This document shows, in pieces, positions 59,915 through 64,000 of a stretch of 64,000 nt of DNA; position 1 is the stretch's first letter, and each line of letters opens with the position of its first letter. Under the pieces are notes generated by a model. It was not told the DNA's origin and did no database searches. It saw nothing but the letters and a program-made list of their open reading frames with translations. The translations under genes were made by a program, and so were the position numbers. The DNA comes from an uncultured Eubacteriales bacterium (GTDB lineage Bacteria > Bacillota > Clostridia > Christensenellales > Aristaeellaceae): assembly GCA_900542445.1 (NCBI GenBank), contig UQNN01000001.1, forward strand, positions 310,001 to 374,000, read 5' to 3'.

Positions 59915-59920
59915 ACGTCA

Positions 59921-59946
59921 AAACTCCTCGGCACAGCCGAGGAGTT
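59921..59946. terminator. Bidirectional terminator between degV and the Gx gene
   Basis: AAACTCCTCGGC - ACA - GCCGAGGAGTTT, symmetric and flanked by short A/T runs. Confidence 0.8.
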
Positions 59947-59950
59947 TACA

Positions 59951-60463
59951 TTATCCCTTTTTTCCGATCACCTTGAGGTGTTTCATCACCATCTGCGCGA
60001 CCACGCCGGTCAGCACGCCCGTCACCACGCCGGAAACCATCAGCACCGGCAGATAGGTCACGATGAGCTGCGGCGTGTTGAGCATGACCACCGCCATGAG
60101 AATCTGGCCCACGTTGAAGGCGACCGCGCCGAGCGCGCTCACGCCGATGACGCTCACGCCCTTGATGCGGCTGAGCGCGATCATCGCCAGCAGCGACAGC
60201 GCGCCGCCCGCCAGCGAATAAAACATTGCCTGCATATTGGTGTAAATGAGCCAGCTCATCAGCGCCTTGAGCAGCATCAGCACAACGGATTGTTTGATGC
60301 CCAGCATATACAGCGCATAAATCAGCACCGAGTTGGCCAAACCGAGCTTAATGCCGGGGATCGCCGCCGTCAGCGGAAATTGGCGCTCGATCAAGCCCAG
60401 AACGAGCATCAGGCTGGTCAGCAGTCCGGAGACAGCCACCCGCTGAGCGCTCTTGTTTCGCAT
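59951..60463 (-). CDS. Gx transporter family / heptaprenyl diphosphate synthase component I-like membrane protein
   Basis: A 170-residue protein with five or six membrane segments. It contains GLLTSLMLVLGLIERQFPL and IPGIKLGLANSVLIYAL, the PF07456 core, which resembles ECF-type transporter S components. AAGAAGGAAA lies before the ATG at 60463. It follows the NusG-II protein gene, its common partner, by 25 bases. The substrate is not established. Confidence 0.85.
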   Translation of the reverse strand: MRNKSAQRVAVSGLLTSLMLVLGLIERQFPLTAAIPGIKLGLANSVLIYALYMLGIKQSVVLMLLKALMSWLIYTNMQAMFYSLAGGALSLLAMIALSRIKGVSVIGVSALGAVAFNVGQILMAVVMLNTPQLIVTYLPVLMVSGVVTGVLTGVVAQMVMKHLKVIGKKG

Positions 60464-60488
60464 GACATTTCCTTCTTTCCAGATCGCC

Positions 60489-61109
60489 TTATTCGTCGGC
60501 AGGCACCATTTCAATCGTCACCTGATTGGGCAGGCAGATAATATAGGTGCTCAGAATGCGGTCTTTATAGGTATTCACGTTGACCTCGCCCTCGCCGATG
60601 CAATCCTGATTTTCGCAGGTGGAGGACTCCATGACAACATATTCCGGCGTGATGTGAATCTTATTGATCTCGCCGTTATCCTGCTTGATGGTGATGATCT
60701 TGTCGCGGTCCATCGGGATGGGATCGCCGTACTGACGGCCTGCCACGGTGATGACGACATAGCCGCGCACCTTATCGGTCTGTTTGGGCATCACCGGACC
60801 GACCATGTTCGCGCTCTCCGGCGCGGCGGTCGGTTCGGCCGTAATTTCCGGCGCTTCCGTCGGCTGCGGCTCAGCCGTCGCCTCGGCGGTCGGCTCAGCC
60901 GTGATTTCCGGGGCTTCTGTCGTCTGCGGCTCAGCCGTCGCTTCCGGCGCGGGCGTTTCGTCGAGGTACTCCACAGCGTCCGGCGCGAGGGTCACATCGG
61001 CAGTCTTGGTGGAAAGGTCGGTTTTGGGCATCATCTTTGAAACCGCAAACAGCGCCACGGCCAGCAGCAGCACCACGCCGATGATGGCGGCGTCCTTCTT
61101 TTTCGGCAT
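60489..61109 (-). CDS. NusG domain II-containing membrane-anchored protein
   Basis: A 206-residue protein with an N-terminal membrane helix (AAIIGVVLLLAVALFAVSKM). An extended Pro/Thr/Glu linker is made of a 20-residue unit occurring twice (EPQTTEAPEITAEPTA and EPQPTEAPEITAEPTA). The C-terminal NusG-II beta domain (about 115-205) has GYVVITVAGRQYGDPIPM and two Cys (STCENQDCI). Such proteins often accompany Gx transporters and flavin-related genes. GGAGG lies before the ATG. Confidence 0.85.
   Translation of the reverse strand: MPKKKDAAIIGVVLLLAVALFAVSKMMPKTDLSTKTADVTLAPDAVEYLDETPAPEATAEPQTTEAPEITAEPTAEATAEPQPTEAPEITAEPTAAPESANMVGPVMPKQTDKVRGYVVITVAGRQYGDPIPMDRDKIITIKQDNGEINKIHITPEYVVMESSTCENQDCIGEGEVNVNTYKDRILSTYIICLPNQVTIEMVPADE
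60826..60945. repeat. 60-base tandem duplication inside the NusG-II protein gene
   Basis: Two adjacent 60-base units differ at only a few positions (CGGTCGGTTCGGCCGTAATT against CGGTCGGCTCAGCCGTGATT). It encodes the repeated linker and keeps the frame. Confidence 0.8.
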
Positions 61110-61112
61110 CGA

Positions 61113-61487
61113 TTATTCCTCCGCAGACGTTTCGTTTCCGTCCGATTCAAATTCGACTTCGTTGGTGCCGTTGCTCCACAGGCGTTCAAGCTGATAGTAT
61201 TCGCGATCCTGCTCGTGGAAAATATGCACCATCACGTCGCCGTAATCGAGGATGCACCAATGTCCCTCGTTCACGCCCTCGCGGCGGCGGGCAAACAGGT
61301 CGAGCTTAGCCAGCTCCTCTTCGACATTCTCCGCCAGCGCCTTCACCTGCGGCACGGAGCGGCCCGTTGCGATCACCATATAATCGGTGATAACGGTCAT
61401 TTCGTCAACCTTGAGCACCACAATATCCTTGCCGCGCTTCGCGTCCAGCGCTTTAGCCGCAGCCAGCGCAATCGCTTTCTGATCCAT
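61113..61487 (-). CDS. rsfS: Ribosomal silencing factor RsfS
   Basis: A 124-residue protein that binds L14 and blocks subunit joining when nutrients are low. It has DIVVLKVDEMTVITDYMVIATG (about 20-41), REGVNEGHWCILDYGDVMVH and FHEQDREYYQLERLW. AAGGAGG lies seven bases before the ATG at 61487. It is in the nadD-yqeK-rsfS order typical of Firmicutes, though separated from yqeK by a short repeat. Confidence 0.95.
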   Translation of the reverse strand: MDQKAIALAAAKALDAKRGKDIVVLKVDEMTVITDYMVIATGRSVPQVKALAENVEEELAKLDLFARRREGVNEGHWCILDYGDVMVHIFHEQDREYYQLERLWSNGTNEVEFESDGNETSAEE

Positions 61488-61551
61488 GTTATTTCCTCCT
61501 TCAAAATATGAACAAATGCGTATTCCGCAAGTTGTCTTCAGGGTACGGGGA

Positions 61552-61600
61552 ACGAGAGGGGACGTTGGGGCGCGCATTGCGCGTCCGTGTATTCTTATAA
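61552..61600. repeat. Family B-like repeat between yqeK and rsfS
   Basis: GAGAGGGGACGTTGGGGCGCG then CATTGCGCGTCC. It shares the GGGGACGTTGGGGC end with the copies at 37126 and 38270. Confidence 0.45.
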
Positions 61601-61611
61601 AATCGGTCGAT

Positions 61612-62175
61612 TCAGACCAATTCCGGTTCATACTCGGCCAATGCGGCCATGGTATCGGGGTGCAGGGGCTTTCCCTGCTCGCGCACATGATCGAGGCTCA
61701 TCCGCAGGGCCATATGCATGGCCTCGTCCAGATCGGTCATACAGAGTTTGCGCAGCGCCTTCAGCCCCGGATAGGGCTTCCGGTTTGGCTCGATCATATC
61801 GGCAAGGTAGACGATTTTTTCAAGCCGGGTCATATTGGCGTGCCCGGTCGTATGCCAGCGGATGGCGCCGAGCACCTCCGGGTCATGCACATCATAAACG
61901 TCCTGCGCGAGGTGCATACCGGCCACAGCGTGCATAAGCGCTTTGGATTCCTTCATCACCGGATCGAGCTTTTCGTCCTTCGCCGCTTTCACCATCTGGC
62001 TGAGTGGCAGGCATTTGGCGCAGTCGTGCAGAAGCCCGGCCAGCGCGGCCTTCTCTTCATCCTCGCCGAACTGCCTGGCCATCTCGCGCGCGGTCTGTTC
62101 CACGCCGAGCGTATGCGCATAGCGCGCCGCATCCAGCTCTTTTTTGAGCCGGTATTCCATTTTTTCGCGTTTCAT
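61612..62175 (-). CDS. yqeK: YqeK-type HD hydrolase (symmetrical Ap4A hydrolase)
   Basis: A 187-residue HD-superfamily phosphohydrolase that splits diadenosine tetraphosphate into two ADP. Metal ligands are in RYAHTLGVEQTA (His), AGLLHDCAKCL (His-Asp) and GAIRWHTTGH, with YLADMIEPNR near 130. Its ATG overlaps the nadD stop (ATGA), so it is translationally coupled. The open frame reads through nadD in another frame upstream, which is not coding. Confidence 0.93.
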   Translation of the reverse strand: MKREKMEYRLKKELDAARYAHTLGVEQTAREMARQFGEDEEKAALAGLLHDCAKCLPLSQMVKAAKDEKLDPVMKESKALMHAVAGMHLAQDVYDVHDPEVLGAIRWHTTGHANMTRLEKIVYLADMIEPNRKPYPGLKALRKLCMTDLDEAMHMALRMSLDHVREQGKPLHPDTMAALAEYEPELV

Positions 62176-62795
62176 CGGTTCAACTCCATGCCCGTTTTCG
62201 CCCCGTAAAGCCCGTGTTCGTGAATATAATCCGCGACGGCCTGCGGCACGAGCCGCTCGAAGGGCAATCCCTTTTGTATCTGTTCGCGAATCTGCGTCGA
62301 GGAAATATCCATCTTCCTCGCGTCGAGGAAGTCGATCTGCGCGCCCCTCTGCGTCCACAGTCCGGCCAGGCGTATGACTTCTTCCCGCGTCTCTCCCTCT
62401 CGCATCATTACCAGAAATTTGCATCGCTCGATGACCGTCTCCACGCGCCGCCACGTGCCCAGCGCGCGCAGCGTATCCGCGCCGATGAGGTAAGTCAACG
62501 TGCAGTCCGGCATCTTCCGCTTCAGCGCGGCCAGCGTATCGACGGTGTAGATCACGCCGTCGCGGTCGATCTCTTCCCGGCAGACCGCCATGCCCGCTTC
62601 ATGTTCCACGGCCAGTTCCACCATGCGCAGCCTGTCAAACTTATCGGCCAGCCCTTCTTTTTTGTGCGGCGGGTTGCCCGTCGGCAGGAAGAGCACGCGT
62701 TCCACCCTGCCGCTTTCCAGCGCGGCGCGGGCGAGCGCGACGTGTCCGCAATGGATGGGGTTAAAGCTGCCGCCCATCAATCCGATTTCCGGCAT
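62172..62795 (-). CDS. nadD: Nicotinate-nucleotide adenylyltransferase
   Basis: A 207-residue NAD-biosynthesis enzyme joining NaMN and ATP. The nucleotidyltransferase motif is GLMGGSFNPIHCGHV (about 5-19), with FLPTGNPPHKK (about 36-46) and MDISSTQIREQI (about 163-174). GGGAGG lies seven bases before the ATG. First gene of the nadD-yqeK-rsfS-NusG-II-Gx run. Confidence 0.96.
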   Translation of the reverse strand: MPEIGLMGGSFNPIHCGHVALARAALESGRVERVLFLPTGNPPHKKEGLADKFDRLRMVELAVEHEAGMAVCREEIDRDGVIYTVDTLAALKRKMPDCTLTYLIGADTLRALGTWRRVETVIERCKFLVMMREGETREEVIRLAGLWTQRGAQIDFLDARKMDISSTQIREQIQKGLPFERLVPQAVADYIHEHGLYGAKTGMELNR

Positions 62796-62835
62796 TCAAG
62801 CCCCTCCCTTCGCATTTTTCGGCGCATGATGTTTT

Positions 62836-62844
62836 ATTATATCA
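62836..62844 (-). promoter_or_regulatory. Extended -10 promoter of nadD
   Basis: Minus strand TGATATAAT, a perfect -10 with TGN extension. The -35 is poor. Confidence 0.5.
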
Positions 62845-62940
62845 AATTCCGCGCGCGTCGAAAAGAGGAAACCGCATAGATTTTGAAAAAAGCGCAAAAA
62901 CTAAAGCCGATTCCAAGTTTTTCCGGGAGGAATTTCAGGT

Positions 62941-63759
62941 ATGACGAGCCCTTTTGACAGCAAAAACCGCGTCGCCGCCGCGCTGGATCGTCTGGCTCTG
63001 CGTGTTTTGCTGTTTGTTTTGAGCGTCGGCTACTTCTTTTTTCTCTGGCACAGCGGCGCGCTCAGCCTGTTGGCCGGAAGCGCGCTGTTTATTCTGGCCA
63101 TGCTCACCCTGCTTCTGCTGGAACGCCGAACGCTGGCGCGGCGCGATCATGCTCTCCGCGTGCGCGTCGGCGGCTCGATTGCACTGGAAGAGCTGATGCT
63201 CCTGCCTGCCGCTCAAGCCGAAAAACGCGTCTGCGCGCTGCTGGCTCAAACTCTGGGCGGCAACGCGCGGGATTCCGTTTTAACTTATGCAAATAAAACC
63301 TATCTCGTCCGCTGCGCGCAAACCCTGTCCGGCTCTTCCGTCGGAGAGGGCGATGTGCTGGCCGCGCACCGCGCCCGGATTGCCTCGGAAACGGAATTCT
63401 GCATTCTAGCCTCAACAGGCGGCTTTTCCCCATCCGCTCAGCGTGCCGCCGAGTGGATGGAACCGCCGGTTCGCCTGATTGCAGGCCGTCAACTGGCGCT
63501 GCTTTTCGGCCAGCAGCACCCCGCTACCGACGCGGAAATCGCCCGCCGTGCGCGTCGGCAGCGAACGCCATTTTCCCGCGGGCGCATTCGCGCGCTGGCG
63601 CTCGCTCCGGCCAAGCAGGGGCGCTATCAGCTCGTCGCGTTTCTGCTGACGATGCTCTATCTGCTGCTGCACTCGGCGCTGTCGCTCGTCTTTGCGCTGG
63701 TTTCGTTTGTGCTGGCGATGCTCTGCGCGCGGGAAAATCAAAAGGCGTTTCGATTATGA
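62941..63759 (+). CDS. Membrane protein with a degenerate Mrr-like domain
   Basis: A 272-residue protein with two N-terminal membrane helices (ALRVLLFVLSVGYFFFLW and LLAGSALFILAMLTLLLL) and two more at the C-terminus (about 230-265). The middle (about 80-190) resembles restriction-endonuclease/Mrr folds: KTYLVRCAQTLSG at the position of the usual Q-x-K strand, then ILASTGGFSPSAQRAAEW and VRLIAGRQLALLF. The catalytic Asp and the Q/E-x-K Lys are not evident, so it is probably not a nuclease. GGGAGG lies before the ATG. Its stop overlaps the convergent methyltransferase gene. Confidence 0.65.
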   Translation: MTSPFDSKNRVAAALDRLALRVLLFVLSVGYFFFLWHSGALSLLAGSALFILAMLTLLLLERRTLARRDHALRVRVGGSIALEELMLLPAAQAEKRVCALLAQTLGGNARDSVLTYANKTYLVRCAQTLSGSSVGEGDVLAAHRARIASETEFCILASTGGFSPSAQRAAEWMEPPVRLIAGRQLALLFGQQHPATDAEIARRARRQRTPFSRGRIRALALAPAKQGRYQLVAFLLTMLYLLLHSALSLVFALVSFVLAMLCARENQKAFRL

Positions 63760-64000
63760 TAATTCGCCGTAAATCCGCCGCATTTCGTCGGTGAATCCGC
63801 CGTCCGCCGTATGCGTGATCAGCATCGGCAGCAGATGCAGCCCCGGCCTGCCGCGCTTTCTGCCCTCGACAAGCGCGAGCTTCGGCGCGCTTTCCGGCCT
63901 GGAAACGATCAGGCGCACGCGTTTCGGCTCAACCCTTGCCCCGCGCATGGCGTCGCAGAGTTCCAGCAGCCTCGGCGCAGGAAAGACGGCACACAGCCGC
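63754..64000 (-). CDS. tRNA1(Val) A37 N6-methyltransferase-like protein, 3' part
   Basis: The C-terminal 81 residues of a gene that continues beyond the right edge. The sequence FPAPRLLELCDAMRGARVEP, then KRVRLIVSRPES and GRKRGRPGLHLLP, matches the end of TrmN6/YabB-type methyltransferases, where a lone C-terminal strand carries E-G-x-R-G-x-P-G-L. The SAM and NPPY motifs would lie outside the window. The family methylates A37 of tRNA1-Val. Its stop overlaps the convergent membrane protein stop. Confidence 0.82.
   Translation of the reverse strand, partial: RLCAVFPAPRLLELCDAMRGARVEPKRVRLIVSRPESAPKLALVEGRKRGRPGLHLLPMLITHTADGGFTDEMRRIYGELS

Overview
The window looks like chromosomal DNA from a GC-rich, endospore-forming member of the Clostridia (low-oxygen Firmicutes). 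The evidence is a set of sporulation genes (spo0A, spoIVB, sigG, spoIIP, spoVAC, spoVM, a ylmC/ymxH-type gene), a Firmicutes-type rpmB / asp23-fakA-recG neighbourhood, a tyrosine T-box leader, FloA/NfeD, pyruvate phosphate dikinase, the GGGtGRT gene with its scaffold partner, and strong GGAGG ribosome binding sites with consensus sigma-A promoters. An order such as Christensenellales is possible, but that is inference. I saw no rRNA or tRNA genes, no CRISPR array, no intact insertion sequence and no prophage.

Layout. 1-4100 (minus strand): SH3-repeat secreted protein, lipid kinase, trmB, GNAT acetyltransferase. 4102-11739 (minus): a giant secreted protein of about 2,545 residues built from prealbumin-like and SdrD B-like repeats. 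11853-12919 (plus): acyl-ACP thioesterase coupled to an 88-residue peptide with a Nif11-like leader. 13019-21648 (minus): a membrane protein, ppdK, then recG, fakA and asp23. 21838-23597: rpmB and rpsT on the plus strand, with a sporulation operon (49-aa ORF, spoVAC, small membrane protein, spoVM) between them on the minus strand. 23894-28895 (minus): nfeD-floA operon ending in a LytTR response regulator, two tandem family-4 uracil-DNA glycosylases, a small membrane protein and trmL. 28973-31207 (plus): T-box, tyrS, YigZ family gene. 31208-31702 is a stretch of gene remnants.

31703-33446 (minus) holds the GGGtGRT protein and a NifU/IscU-like scaffold. 33849-37125 (plus) holds glnS and gltX. 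37318-39499 (minus) is the purine salvage pair deoB-punA. 39590-45152 is the sporulation island spoIVB-spo0A, nrdR, ylmC-like, sigG, spoIIP and a Cys-rich coat/exosporium candidate. 45237-47714: PF06541-type membrane protein and a MATE exporter. 47951-50960 is a compact three-gene operon with a MotA/ZorA-like channel, a MotB/ZorB-like peptidoglycan-binding partner and a third membrane-anchored protein. 51258-58413: MarR regulator, ECF sigma / anti-sigma / secreted protein operon, CapD-type dehydratase, galactokinase. 58612-59914: MarR-DegV operon with paired operators. 59951-62795 (minus): nadD, yqeK, rsfS, NusG-II protein, Gx transporter. 62941-64000: an Mrr-like membrane protein and the 3' end of a TrmN6-type methyltransferase.

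How it fits together. Two themes recur. Sporulation runs from the master regulator Spo0A, through forespore sigma-G with two good sigma-F/G-type promoters and a third close match, to engulfment (SpoIIP), DPA uptake (SpoVAC) and coat assembly (SpoVM, Cys-rich protein). Fatty-acid handling appears as FakA, a DegV/FakB-like protein under a MarR regulator, and an acyl-ACP thioesterase. Two families of palindromic intergenic repeats are scattered through the gene gaps. The points most worth follow-up are the Nif11-like peptide, the orphan stator-like operon, the Spo0A receiver that has lost its acidic pocket, and the short sporulation ORFs.
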